The notes: generated by a model from the sequence alone, not told the origin. Shown: positions 8,027 to 15,838, numbered from the stretch's first letter. The stretch is DNA of 64,000 nucleotides from Collinsella aerofaciens (GCF_015670795.1 NZ_JADPCJ010000005.1:1-64000), one strand, 5' to 3'. Made by a program: numbers and translations.

Positions 8027-8989
8027 ATGGGAAACATGACGGCGAATCAAAGGCTTACAAGTCACATTAAAGCATGCGAACAGCAGATGAGCTGCGTGTA
8101 CGCACGCACGACGGCGGAGGCAAAGCAGATTGAGCGGCGGGTGGCGGCGTGAAGTCTAGAGGCGGTCATGCCGGGGCTGTATGCGCGTCCGGATTATTGG
8201 TCCGAGCTCAAGTTTCGGCAGCGTTATCTGCATCGGGTGCGGGCCCTTGCGCAAAAACATCCCGACTGGACGTTTTGCTCCTATACGGCGGCTGTTATCT
8301 ATGGCCTTTCGGTTTCGCATGCCAATTTGGCGCACATCCATATCGCCGTGGCGCCGGCGCAATCGACGACGCCCGGCTCTCAGGTGATTCGCCATCGTTA
8401 TGCTCGTCAAACACGGGCAATCCAGATGGATATTGCCGTGACCGATATCGATCAAACGATTACGGATTGCCTGGTCGATGCATCGTTTGTCGAGGGACTG
8501 ATCATTGCGGACTCGGCGCTTCATGAGCAGCTGTTGTCGAAGGAGCATCTCGTTGAGGCAGTCGACAAGCTTGGCTTAAATCGTCGCGGTGTTGTGACGG
8601 CGCGAAGTGTTGCGCGGTGTGCCGATGGCCTATCGGAAAGCGGTGGCGAGTCCAAGGCGCGCGCCCTGATGATCGAGCGCGGTTGGCAGACGCCGGAGCT
8701 GCAAGTTGAGCTGTTCGACCCGGTTGAGCCGGGACGGCCGTATCGCGTTGACTACTTGTGGCGTGCGGGCGACCAGCTGATTATCGGGGAGTTCGACGGA
8801 TTCGTTAAAAGCGAGAAGGCGGCGGAGGAGGGCAAGCTCGCGAAGGCGCAGTTTGATGAGCGCCAGCGCGAGTCGAGGCTTTCGCTGCTTGATAACTGCA
8901 AGATCGTGCGCTTGTGCTGGGATGATTTGAGGGACCCGTCAAAGCTCGATCGCAAACTCAAAGTTGCCGGCGTGCCGCGTGCGTGTTGA
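8027..8989 (+). pseudogene. AbiEi-like (winged helix plus nuclease-fold) protein, interrupted by in-frame TGA
   Basis: Codons 1-41 (8027-8149) encode a putative winged-helix N-terminus containing VYARTTAEAKQIERRVAA. A TGA follows at 8150-8152, and after 5 more codons the same frame continues from ATG 8168 with MPGLYARPDYW. The joined reading matches the usual arrangement of AbiEi-like/DUF559-like coriobacterial proteins, so this is one gene with a nonsense codon. A Gly GGA to TGA change would explain it. The C-terminal part keeps a PD-(D/E)XK-like pattern, VDYLW then IGEFDG. Reinitiation at 8168 is possible, as GAGGCGG precedes it and would give a 273-aa product lacking the DNA-binding part. 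Repeat copies 1 and 2 bracket the gene. Confidence 0.75.
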
Positions 8990-9013
8990 GGCAGTTGCAG
9001 GACGTTGAGCCGC

Positions 9014-9130
9014 ACGAGCGTGGAAATCCGGACGGACGAGCGTGGAAATCTGGACGCGCAATGGTTGAGCGTGGATAATCTCCCACTTTTGGCTCGTAAG
9101 GGGGCTCAAAGTGGGAGATTTTCCACGCTC
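9014..9130 (+). repeat. GAGCGTGGA repeat element, copy 2
   Basis: Direct units lie at 9014-9034 and 9036-9056. A hairpin follows with 23-bp arms (9067-9089 and 9108-9130, one mismatch). There is no T-run after it. It lies between the AbiEi-like pseudogene and the convergent cyclo-ligase gene. Copy 1 lies in the same orientation 1.4 kb upstream, so the pseudogene is flanked by direct copies. Confidence 0.75.
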
Positions 9131-9156
9131 ATCTTGCGGGTGCGATACAGCGGCGA

Positions 9157-9753
9157 TCAGGCGCTGATGATGTGGGGTAGCGGCAGGTCGTGGGCGTCGT
9201 TGGGAACGTGGTCGACACGCTGCTCGTCAAAGGCGATGCCGATGATTTGACATGCGGGCGAGAGCATGGGCAGGTAGCGGTCATAGCAGCCGCCGCCGTA
9301 GCCCAGGCGCGCGCCGGCGCGGTCGAAGGCTACGAGCGGCACGACGACCATGTCGAGAGCTTCGGCAGGCACGATAGGGAAGCGGTCGTTGTCGATGTCC
9401 ACGGCCGCAAAGACCCGCGTGGGGTGGGCGATAAACGGTGCCGCGGACGCATCGTCGGCGGCAACTGCCCGCATGCACATGCGCTGGCCACAAGCTGCGG
9501 CATCAATTGCCGAGAACATGCACGGATAGGCCACGCGCCAGCCGCGTTTGGCGGCAGCTGCGGCAAACGCGGCAGGATCGACTTCGGAACCCATGGCGGC
9601 ATAGACGGCAACGGTGTGCGGCGCCGCGGCACCCAAGCGATCCAACAGCTCGACAAGTCGCGCACAGATAACGGCAGACATCGCAGCACGCACATCCAAA
9701 TCAAGAGCATCGCGCCGAGCAATCACCGCCCGTCGCAGCTCAACCTTATCCAT
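9157..9753 (-). CDS. 5-formyltetrahydrofolate cyclo-ligase
   Basis: A 198-aa ATP-dependent enzyme that converts 5-formyl-THF to 5,10-methenyl-THF and so recycles folate. The hallmark C-terminal motif GYGGGCYDRYL is present, preceded by VVVPLVAFD. The N-terminus VELRRAVIARRDAL fits the family start, where a conserved basic region contacts ATP. I chose the ATG at 9751-9753 over an upstream one at 9778-9780, because AAAAGG with GAG lies just before it and the upstream start runs into the AACCTGCC repeat. Length agrees with the family (about 180-200 aa). It stands alone, convergent to the AbiEi-like pseudogene. Confidence 0.9.
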   Translation of the reverse strand: MDKVELRRAVIARRDALDLDVRAAMSAVICARLVELLDRLGAAAPHTVAVYAAMGSEVDPAAFAAAAAKRGWRVAYPCMFSAIDAAACGQRMCMRAVAADDASAAPFIAHPTRVFAAVDIDNDRFPIVPAEALDMVVVPLVAFDRAGARLGYGGGCYDRYLPMLSPACQIIGIAFDEQRVDHVPNDAHDLPLPHIISA

Positions 9754-9770
9754 CTCAACCTTTTCTCCCA

Positions 9771-9807
9771 AACCTGCCAAAAAGGGACAGGTTTATTTTG
9801 GCAGGTT
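9771..9807. repeat. AACCTGCC palindromic repeat, short copy
   Basis: AACCTGCC (9771-9778) and GGCAGGTT (9800-9807) are perfect inverted arms. They enclose AGGGACAGGTTTATTTT, the same words that form the ends of the 160-bp palindrome at 60351-60510. The similarity continues to about 9821 (TTTATCTGGGCAAACG). The rest of 9754-9899 shows nothing else I can name. Confidence 0.65.
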
Positions 9808-9899
9808 TTATCTGGGCAAACGCGATATGGGCAGTAAAGCCACCGCAAATATGCCTGTGAACTGCGCCCTTTGTGGTTGTTTGGGCCTATGCGTTAATG

Positions 9900-10229
9900 C
9901 TATAACGCCGCAGCGATTGCTTCAGTCACAAACTTATTGAGTGACTCACCCTTCTTTGCCGCTGCCAGCGCCGCTTGCTTGTGGAGCTCAGAGCCCGTTC
10001 TTATGTTGAACGAGCCCTTAAAAGCCCGCTCGGGTTCCTTGCCTTTCTCGGCGCAAAACTCAAGGTAATCGTCGACGGCGTCGTGGAAGCATTGCTCCAC
10101 CTCTTCAGCTGTGGAGCCTTCAAATACGATTGCGTCCCTAATGCCGGTGACCATACCTGTTAGCACATGCTGTTCGGCATCGAACTCGACTGGGGCGAAA
10201 TAACCCTTGTATGCCAAAACGTTACTCAT
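9900..10229 (-). CDS. hicB: HicB-family antitoxin
   Basis: A 109-aa antitoxin of a type II toxin-antitoxin pair. The N-terminal half is the partly degraded RNase H-like HicB fold (YFAPVEFDAEQHVLTGMV, then FHDAVDDYLEFC), which binds the toxin. The C-terminus is a ribbon-helix-helix DNA-binding domain (FNIRTGSELHKQAALAA, then SLNKFVTEAI). The start at 10227-10229 has a strong GGAGGTAG Shine-Dalgarno and overlaps the hicA stop by 8 bp, so the two are translationally coupled. It should repress the shared promoter upstream of hicA by binding the palindrome there. Confidence 0.9.
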   Translation of the reverse strand: MSNVLAYKGYFAPVEFDAEQHVLTGMVTGIRDAIVFEGSTAEEVEQCFHDAVDDYLEFCAEKGKEPERAFKGSFNIRTGSELHKQAALAAAKKGESLNKFVTEAIAAAL

Positions 10230-10485
10230 GACTACCTCCGACATCTTGCAGAAATCGAACGATGTTTCGAATGGTCCCCGCCGTCAATTCGTCAGATGGA
10301 TGTGGCGCGTGCATTACGAACATCCTGCCATCTGATGGCCTGTAGAAGCGAATGCGCGATCCGGATGTCTTGCCTTTGTTGTCCATTTCAAAGCCATATG
10401 AAGCCATGACTTTTAAAAAATCGGTATACCGATACGTCGAAGGGCAGCTAAGCAGTTGGGCGATGAGTTTATCGGTCCGAGTCAT
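10222..10485 (-). CDS. hicA: HicA-like toxin (mRNA interferase fold)
   Basis: An 87-aa double-stranded RNA-binding-fold protein that precedes hicB, the usual toxin-first order. The C-terminal signature HAPHPSDELTAGTIRNIVRFL fits a HicA subgroup. The classical catalytic His follows Gly-Ser (GSHH type); here that position reads SGSRIRF, so the His is replaced by Arg. Related HicA-like proteins also have GSR, so activity may depend on other residues or may be altered. Expression should be autoregulated from the promoter at 10509-10537. Confidence 0.85.
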   Translation of the reverse strand: MTRTDKLIAQLLSCPSTYRYTDFLKVMASYGFEMDNKGKTSGSRIRFYRPSDGRMFVMHAPHPSDELTAGTIRNIVRFLQDVGGSHE

Positions 10486-10499
10486 CCCGCCTCACATTC

Positions 10500-10537
10500 T
10501 GCAACTATATCCTAGTTGCAATTTAAGTCCGATGCAA
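10500..10537 (-). promoter_or_regulatory. hicAB promoter with overlapping palindromic operator
   Basis: On the minus strand TTGCAT (10532-10537) and TAGGAT (10509-10514) are 17 bp apart. A perfect palindrome, TGCAACTA (10500-10507) and TAGTTGCA (10513-10520) with a 5-bp centre, covers the -10 box. That is the geometry expected for repression by the ribbon-helix-helix domain of HicB. Confidence 0.7.
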
Positions 10538-10547
10538 GCGCCCCTAC

Positions 10548-10619
10548 TATAGAACATGTGTACGTATAGAACAAGTGTTCGAACCACCACGAAGGCACCT
10601 GCCCCTTCGTGGGGGTTTT
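10548..10619 (+). promoter_or_regulatory. LexA-like boxes followed by a terminator-type hairpin
   Basis: Two TATAGAACA words start at 10548 and 10565. The second is part of GAAC-N4-GTTC (10569-10580), the form of an actinobacterial/Bacillus LexA box; the first (GAACATGTGTAC) matches with one mismatch. Directly after comes a 9-bp stem, CCACGAAGG (10587-10595) and CCTTCGTGG (10604-10612), followed by GGGTTTTG, which resembles a weak terminator. A short SOS-controlled RNA is possible but unproven; no protein can be read here. Confidence 0.3.
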
Positions 10620-10645
10620 GCTGGTGGGGCGGGTGTCTGCGGCGG

Positions 10646-10708
10646 TTTGTCTCGATCTGTAACATTAACTCGGCAAAAATGGGCCTAGCTGTTACAGATT
10701 TAGACAAA
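10646..10708. repeat. Palindromic intergenic repeat (TTTGTCT...CTGTAAC type)
   Basis: The left arm TTTGTCTCGATCTGTAAC (10646-10663) pairs with the right arm at 10691-10708, with two mismatches over 18 bp around a 27-bp centre. It looks like a small non-autonomous palindromic element; no second copy is seen in this window. Confidence 0.5.
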
Positions 10709-10753
10709 CTGGTGGGACGGGCTGAGCTGCCCTGCCCAAGCAGCGGCAAAAGA

Positions 10754-10792
10754 AAAGGTAGATTTTCAGGCATGTCCCAAAAATCTACCTTT
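10754..10792 (-). terminator. Hairpin downstream of the M16C peptidase, AGATTTTTGGGACATGCCT family
   Basis: A perfect 13-bp stem, AAAGGTAGATTTT (10754-10766) and AAAATCTACCTTT (10780-10792), starts 8 bp after the peptidase stop. Read on the minus strand it ends in a T-rich stretch, so it probably terminates the peptidase mRNA. A related copy lies at 6512-6540. Confidence 0.55.
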
Positions 10793-10799
10793 GTTGCGG

Positions 10800-13700
10800 T
10801 TAGCCCAGCAGGTCGACTACGTTAAAGCCGGCGTTGCTCTTGGCGATGACGTCGCGGCCACCAAAGACGCAGGTGGGCGACTCGGCCGCAATGCGCGTCA
10901 CGTCGGCGCCGAGCGAGCGAAGCTCACCGGGCGTGGCGGCGAGCATCTGGGCGCGGCGCTCCTCGCGTGCGTGCGGATCGAGCCCGGCCAGGTAGGTCGT
11001 GTTGCGGCGCTTGGTGAGCGCGTACGGCTTTACCGGCGCGTCCATGCCGCTCACGCAGCTCACGATAAAGCCCTCAAAGGCGGCCTCGTCGGGCTCAAAG
11101 CTGCCGAGCCATTCACCCGCGCGCGCCACGCGCTCAATCGAGGGGTCGATTGCCGGGTCGCGGTAGGTGTAGAACGCCGTCTGACGCTCGCCTGCCGCGC
11201 GGAATCCGCAGCCGTACGCGCCGCCCTTCACGCGGATCTCGTTCCACAGATAGTCGTAGGAGAGCGCGTTGGCGGCAACCGCCCAGGCGCCCGTCACGTC
11301 AAGCCCTAAGCGACGCGGGTCGCACGCGCTTGCCGCAAAGCAGATGTCGCTGGGGATGACAAAGGCCTCGTGGCGGTCGCACGGCGTCGGCACCACGAGT
11401 GCGTTGCGGCCGGCATCGGCGCCGTGGCCCGCGCCCAGCCCCAGGTCGCCCGCAGCATCCCAGTACGCGTCAAAGTCCTCGTCACTGCCGGTAAAGCTCG
11501 CCATGCAGCCATCGGCCACAAAGATGCGGTCTGCCAGCTCGGCAAGCTTGGCACGCAGACCGTCCAGGCGCTCGTCAAAGTGGTCGAGCAGATCGCGCAG
11601 GAACAGGTAGAAGTCCACGCCCGAAAGCTGCTCGCGCACCATGGCCGAAGGCGAGCTGTAGCTCATCGCGCGACCGAGCGCCGCCGAGTGACCGTTGTTG
11701 ATAAAGCCCTGCTCAAGCCCAATGCGAATCTGCGTGAGCACGTCGCGCACGCGGTCGGCGTCGGCGTCGAGCAATAGCGTGCTCGACCACACCTCGCGCG
11801 GCAGGCTCGCCAGCGCATCGATCTTCTCGGATAGGGCGCCGGCGCTCACCAACAGATAAGGGCGCACGCCGTCCACGTCGGGCTGGGTCATGACCTCGGT
11901 CGTAAAGCTCAAAAAGCCGAGCTTGCCGGCGAGCAAGTTGTCGAGCTCCTCGGCCGAGTGCTCGCTCGTGGGCAGCTGCTTGAGCAGGCGGCAGAGCAGC
12001 GTCACATAGGGCAGGTCCTTAAACGCGACGCAGCTCAGGTCGAAATACTGCATGGCGTAGGCCAGGCGGTTGGTGGGGATGCCGTGGCGCAGGCAGGGGA
12101 TGGGCGCAGTGGTGTCCACGACCAGCGGCGGCTCGGGGCGCGCCTCGCCAATGTCGGAAACGCGCAGGCGCGGCAGCGTGGCCTTGGCCTCGGGCGTGTC
12201 CTCGGCCTCCTGCGCGGCACGCAGTGCGACCGTGCGCTCGACCACGTCGGCCAGCTCGGCATCGGTCATGGCGTCGCGCTTGGCAGCCAGCTCGGCAGCT
12301 TCGGCGCCCTCCGAACCCTCAGCGGCGTCCACCGGCACCAGCTCGACCAGCGCCATGTGGTCGTTTTCCAGCACGAGCTCGCGCAGCAGGTCCTCAAAAT
12401 AGCTGCCGTCCAGCTCGCCACGCAGCTCCTCGTACACCGGGCCGTACTTGAGCGCCAGCGTCGCGGCGTCGTCATCGTAGAGCCAGGTGCTCAGCGCGTC
12501 GCACGCAATGGCCACGCCGTCGGCGATGCCATAGTCGCGCTGGCGCAGGTCGTACTCGTTGCTGCTGATGATGGCTTCCAGGCGCTCGCGCGGAACGCCG
12601 TGCTCGCACAGGTCGCGGCAGGCGTCCTGGAACACGCGGCGCAGCTCGCGCGCCACGCCGGTCTGCGCGTTCTGCAGCATAATGAGCTCGTAGGGCTGCA
12701 GGCTCTCGGCCGCGGTGTAGCTCACCACGTTGCCGCCCAGGCCGGCGGCCAGAATGGCCTTCTTAACCGGCGCTTCGTTGGAACCCAGCAGTGCCTCGAA
12801 CAGGATATCCGCCGCGATCGTGCGCTTGCGGTCGAGCGCGCTGCCCAGCACAAGACCCAAGCCTACCAGGGCGTTTTCGGGCGTGGTGGCCATCTCGACG
12901 CGCTTATACTCGCAGGTCACGGGCGCCTGCACGCCCAGCGGATTGGGTGCCAGCGTGGACGGGTCCTCGCCGGCGGCGACGGCTGCGTCCATGCGGCGGC
13001 TCGCGGCGCTCGGCTGCGACAGGTAGCGCTCGTCCAAAAAGGCCAGGGCACGGTCCGCGTCCAGGTCGCCGTAGAGCGTGATGTAGGAGTTGGAGGGATT
13101 GTAGTGGCGCGCGTGCGTGTCCAGGAACTGCTCGTAGGTGAGCGCGGGAATCGCGCGCGGGTCGCCGCCGCTCTCGTGTGCATAGGCGGTGTCGGGATAG
13201 AGCGCGGCGTTGACGGCGTCGTCCAGCACGCTCATGGGATCGGACAGCGCACCCTTCATCTCGTTGAACACCACGCCGTTATAGCGCAGCGTGCCTTCGC
13301 GCGGGCTGGCGGAGCCGCCGTCGCCCTCGCTCTCGGCGCCCTGCGGCAGGTCCAACTCGTAGTGCCAGCCCTCCTGCTCAAAAATGGTCGGCTTGGTGTA
13401 GATGGCCGGGTTGAACACCGCGTCCAGGTACACGTCCATCAGGTTGTACAGGTCCTGCTCGTTGGTGGTGGCAACGGGGTAGATAGTCTTGTCGGGGTAG
13501 GTCATGGCGTTGAGGAACGTCTGCATGGAGCTCTTGATCAGGTCCACGAACGGCTCCTTGACGGGAAACTTGGCCGATCCGCACAGCACTGAGTGCTCAA
13601 GAATATGGAACACGCCGGTGGAATCGGCCGGCGGCGTCTTAAAGCCAATGGCAAAGGCCTTGTTCTCGTCGTCGCACGCCAGGTACAGCAGGCGAGCGCC

Positions 13701-13844
13701 CGAGGCGGTGTGGCGCAGCACGTAGGCGTCCGAGTCGAGCTCGGGCACGGTCTCGCAGCGCTCGACGGCAAAGCCATGGCAGGTGGTGCCAGGCACCAGC
13801 AGCGCGGCGGCAGCGGCGCGCGGGTCGGTTGAGGTAGTGGGCAT
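10800..13844 (-). CDS. M16C-family metallopeptidase (PreP/Cym1-like)
   Basis: A 1014-aa zinc peptidase of the presequence-protease type, which degrades peptides inside a closed chamber made by two M16 halves. The inverted zinc motif HILEH is at residues 80-84, near the N-terminus as expected, and the distal Glu lies in the VVFNEMKGALSDP region. Length agrees with the 970-1000 aa usual for M16C. The start at 13842-13844 (MPTTSTD) has AAAGGAG 10 nt upstream; the longer ORF to 14069 only runs into repeat DNA. No signal peptide is visible, so it is probably cytosolic. It is monocistronic. Confidence 0.92.
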   Translation of the reverse strand: MPTTSTDPRAAAAALLVPGTTCHGFAVERCETVPELDSDAYVLRHTASGARLLYLACDDENKAFAIGFKTPPADSTGVFHILEHSVLCGSAKFPVKEPFVDLIKSSMQTFLNAMTYPDKTIYPVATTNEQDLYNLMDVYLDAVFNPAIYTKPTIFEQEGWHYELDLPQGAESEGDGGSASPREGTLRYNGVVFNEMKGALSDPMSVLDDAVNAALYPDTAYAHESGGDPRAIPALTYEQFLDTHARHYNPSNSYITLYGDLDADRALAFLDERYLSQPSAASRRMDAAVAAGEDPSTLAPNPLGVQAPVTCEYKRVEMATTPENALVGLGLVLGSALDRKRTIAADILFEALLGSNEAPVKKAILAAGLGGNVVSYTAAESLQPYELIMLQNAQTGVARELRRVFQDACRDLCEHGVPRERLEAIISSNEYDLRQRDYGIADGVAIACDALSTWLYDDDAATLALKYGPVYEELRGELDGSYFEDLLRELVLENDHMALVELVPVDAAEGSEGAEAAELAAKRDAMTDAELADVVERTVALRAAQEAEDTPEAKATLPRLRVSDIGEARPEPPLVVDTTAPIPCLRHGIPTNRLAYAMQYFDLSCVAFKDLPYVTLLCRLLKQLPTSEHSAEELDNLLAGKLGFLSFTTEVMTQPDVDGVRPYLLVSAGALSEKIDALASLPREVWSSTLLLDADADRVRDVLTQIRIGLEQGFINNGHSAALGRAMSYSSPSAMVREQLSGVDFYLFLRDLLDHFDERLDGLRAKLAELADRIFVADGCMASFTGSDEDFDAYWDAAGDLGLGAGHGADAGRNALVVPTPCDRHEAFVIPSDICFAASACDPRRLGLDVTGAWAVAANALSYDYLWNEIRVKGGAYGCGFRAAGERQTAFYTYRDPAIDPSIERVARAGEWLGSFEPDEAAFEGFIVSCVSGMDAPVKPYALTKRRNTTYLAGLDPHAREERRAQMLAATPGELRSLGADVTRIAAESPTCVFGGRDVIAKSNAGFNVVDLLG

Positions 13845-13932
13845 ATGCAGTCTCCTTTGACGCCCCAGCGGGGGCGAATCGAGTCGAATCCTCGAGAGTA
13901 TACCCATATGGGGCCCTCGACCAATCTGCCGC

Positions 13933-14050
13933 ACGAGCGTGGATTTTCGGACACACGAGCGTGGAAATTCGGACGCAAATTGAACGAGAGTGGATTTTCG
14001 GACGGAAACAGCTCCAAAACGCCCAAAAACCGTCCGGAAATCCACTCTCG
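13933..14050 (+). repeat. GAGCGTGGA repeat element, copy 3
   Basis: Direct units lie at 13933-13952 and 13955-13975. An inverted pair with 21-bp arms follows (13985-14005 and 14030-14050, one mismatch). Here the hairpin arms are themselves versions of the unit (GAGAGTGGATTTTCGGACGG). It lies between divergently transcribed genes, so this copy cannot serve as a 3' terminator for either one. Confidence 0.75.
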
Positions 14051-14078
14051 ATTCCTGACCGTCCATCACTCATGCATT

Positions 14079-14315
14079 TCTCATCTCTCACTCATCTCTA
14101 ATATGAGAGATAACAGAAAGATGAGAGATAAATATGAGAGATAACTGAGCAGCAAAGAGACAAGCAATCATGGTATTGTCTCAATACCGATTGTTCTACC
14201 AGCAAGAACATGTTTAAATGAAACAGATAGCAGACATCTTATCTTCCATCTCTCACTCATCTCTTATATGAGAGATAGCAGTAAGATGAGAGATAATTAC
14301 GAGAGATAACTGAGA
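14079..14315 (+). promoter_or_regulatory. Duplicated operator array with GAGAGATAA words
   Basis: Two arrays of about 70 bp (14079-14150 and 14243-14315) share the same layout: two TCTCTCA/ATCTCT words, a TATGAG centre, then three GAGAGATAA words in direct orientation. The arrays are about 164 bp apart. Within the first array the direct words begin at 14105, 14123 and 14136. The second array ends about 57 bp upstream of the AlbA_2 gene start, so these look like binding sites controlling it. The stretch between the arrays shows no gene. Confidence 0.6.
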
Positions 14316-14371
14316 GATGAAGGAAATCTATTCACGGCATTCTCCGCCGGACCGAGCGAAAGGACGTGCAG

Positions 14372-15838
14372 ATGAACGAAAACGAGCTGACCGGTCTGCT
14401 CGAGTCTTTAAGGCGCATGGGCTCGGACGATCTTAACGTCGAGGTCAAGGAGAGCGCCACGACGCTTTCTCGCGACGTATGGGAAACGGTTAGCGCATTC
14501 GCGAATACCGCCGGCGGAATTATCGTGCTCGGCGTGAGCGAGCGCGCGGGCTTTGTCCCGGTTGAGAACTTTGAGACCGAGAAGGTGCTCAACCAATTCG
14601 TAGCGGGCATGGGTGATGCCGGCGGCCGCGGAAAACTGGCCAATCCGCCCAAATACACCATTGAGCGCGTGGAGCTTCGGGGCACCGTGGTTCTCGCTAT
14701 CACGATTGAGGATCTCGACCCGTCGAGCAAGCCCTGCTATGTAATAGAGCGTGGCGCCCAGGGCGGCAGCTACAAGCGCATCGATGACAAAGACGTGCCA
14801 CTTTCACCGACCGAGGTTTTGGCGCTGTCGTCATACGAGCGGACGAGTCCTAGCGATCGCGATGCGGTGCCCGGCGCGGTCGCAGGCGATCTTGACGAGG
14901 CCCTGGTCGACCGCACGATAGAGCGTGCTTTCTCGCTGACACCCCGGGCAATGCGCGGCGCGCCGGACAAACAAACGAAGCTGGAGCGCCTAAATATCCT
15001 TGATTCCCAGGGCAATGTCACCAAGGCTGGACTCCTAGTTGTGGGCACCTACCCTCAGCAGTTCTATCCCAAGCTCTTCATTGACGTGGCTGTCCATGCG
15101 GGAACTCAGAAGGGCATGGCGGGGTCGCTGAGATTCATGGACCGCACAATCTGTGAGGGAACGTTGGGCGAGATGATCTCGGATGCCGTCGCAGCCGTCG
15201 CCGAGAATTTGCGGCGAACCTCGACCGTCCAAGGCGTCTCGCGTGTCGACTCGCTTGAGATTCCCGAGGAGGTTCTGCGCGAGGCAATCGCTAACGCCGT
15301 AATCCATCGAGAATACGGGGATCGGTTCTGTGGACAATCGATTGCCGTCGACGTCTTTGACGATCGTGTCGAGGTGACGAATCCTGGCGGCCTTTACGGG
15401 GGAATGACTCGCGAGAGCTTGTTTGACGGCAGCTCCCGATGCCGTAACGCGACGCTTGTGAAGCTCATGTCGATTGTTCCGCTGCCGGATGGCGCAGGTT
15501 CGCCGGTTGAGGGCAATGGCTCGGGCATCCCGATGATGATCGATGCCATGCGCGCGTATGGTCTGGCCGATCCCCTGTTCCGCCCGGGATTCGATCGGTT
15601 CAAGGTCGTACTTTACCGTTCAAAGATCGAGCCGGTCGATCATGGCGGGGGCTTAATTGTGACGGCACTCAAACACTACGGCGAGCTGGGGACGCGCGAG
15701 TTGGCAGAGCACACAGGGCTCACAATTTCCCAGGTTAGGTCGCGCGTCAACGCGCTCATTGCTCAAGGCGAGCTTGAGCCCACGGCGCCGGCGACGAGCC
15801 GCAACCGCAAGTATCGACTGTCGGAGCGCGTGGGATAG
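14372..15838 (+). CDS. AlbA_2 (Schlafen-like) and divergent ATPase domain protein
   Basis: A protein of about 488 aa with three parts. The N-terminal AlbA_2 domain (about 15-140) shows VEVKESA and SAFANTAGGIIVLGV. The middle holds a GHKL-type ATPase-like region (about 290-400) with REAIANAVIHREYGD and VTNPGGLYGG. The C-terminus is winged-helix (LGTRELAEHTGLTISQVR). Such proteins are annotated as RNA-binding or putative transcriptional regulators, and some belong to defence islands. The start at 14372 was chosen over GTG 14366 because AAAGGA lies 7 nt upstream of it. The operator array upstream points to tight control, possibly by its own winged helix. Confidence 0.85.
   Translation: MNENELTGLLESLRRMGSDDLNVEVKESATTLSRDVWETVSAFANTAGGIIVLGVSERAGFVPVENFETEKVLNQFVAGMGDAGGRGKLANPPKYTIERVELRGTVVLAITIEDLDPSSKPCYVIERGAQGGSYKRIDDKDVPLSPTEVLALSSYERTSPSDRDAVPGAVAGDLDEALVDRTIERAFSLTPRAMRGAPDKQTKLERLNILDSQGNVTKAGLLVVGTYPQQFYPKLFIDVAVHAGTQKGMAGSLRFMDRTICEGTLGEMISDAVAAVAENLRRTSTVQGVSRVDSLEIPEEVLREAIANAVIHREYGDRFCGQSIAVDVFDDRVEVTNPGGLYGGMTRESLFDGSSRCRNATLVKLMSIVPLPDGAGSPVEGNGSGIPMMIDAMRAYGLADPLFRPGFDRFKVVLYRSKIEPVDHGGGLIVTALKHYGELGTRELAEHTGLTISQVRSRVNALIAQGELEPTAPATSRNRKYRLSERVG

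Noticed and set aside
7613-9130. Composite transposon ends around the AbiEi-like gene
   Set aside because: The flanking repeats are direct copies, but no transposase lies between them and a third copy occurs alone, so a dispersed repeat family explains them as well. Kept only as a possibility.
10800-13600. Long plus-strand frame opposite the M16C peptidase
   Set aside because: High-GC shadow ORF; the minus-strand frame has HILEH and family length.
14079-14315. CRISPR array
   Set aside because: The GAGAGATAA words are short and irregularly spaced, in both orientations, with no unique spacers of constant length; operator sites fit better.
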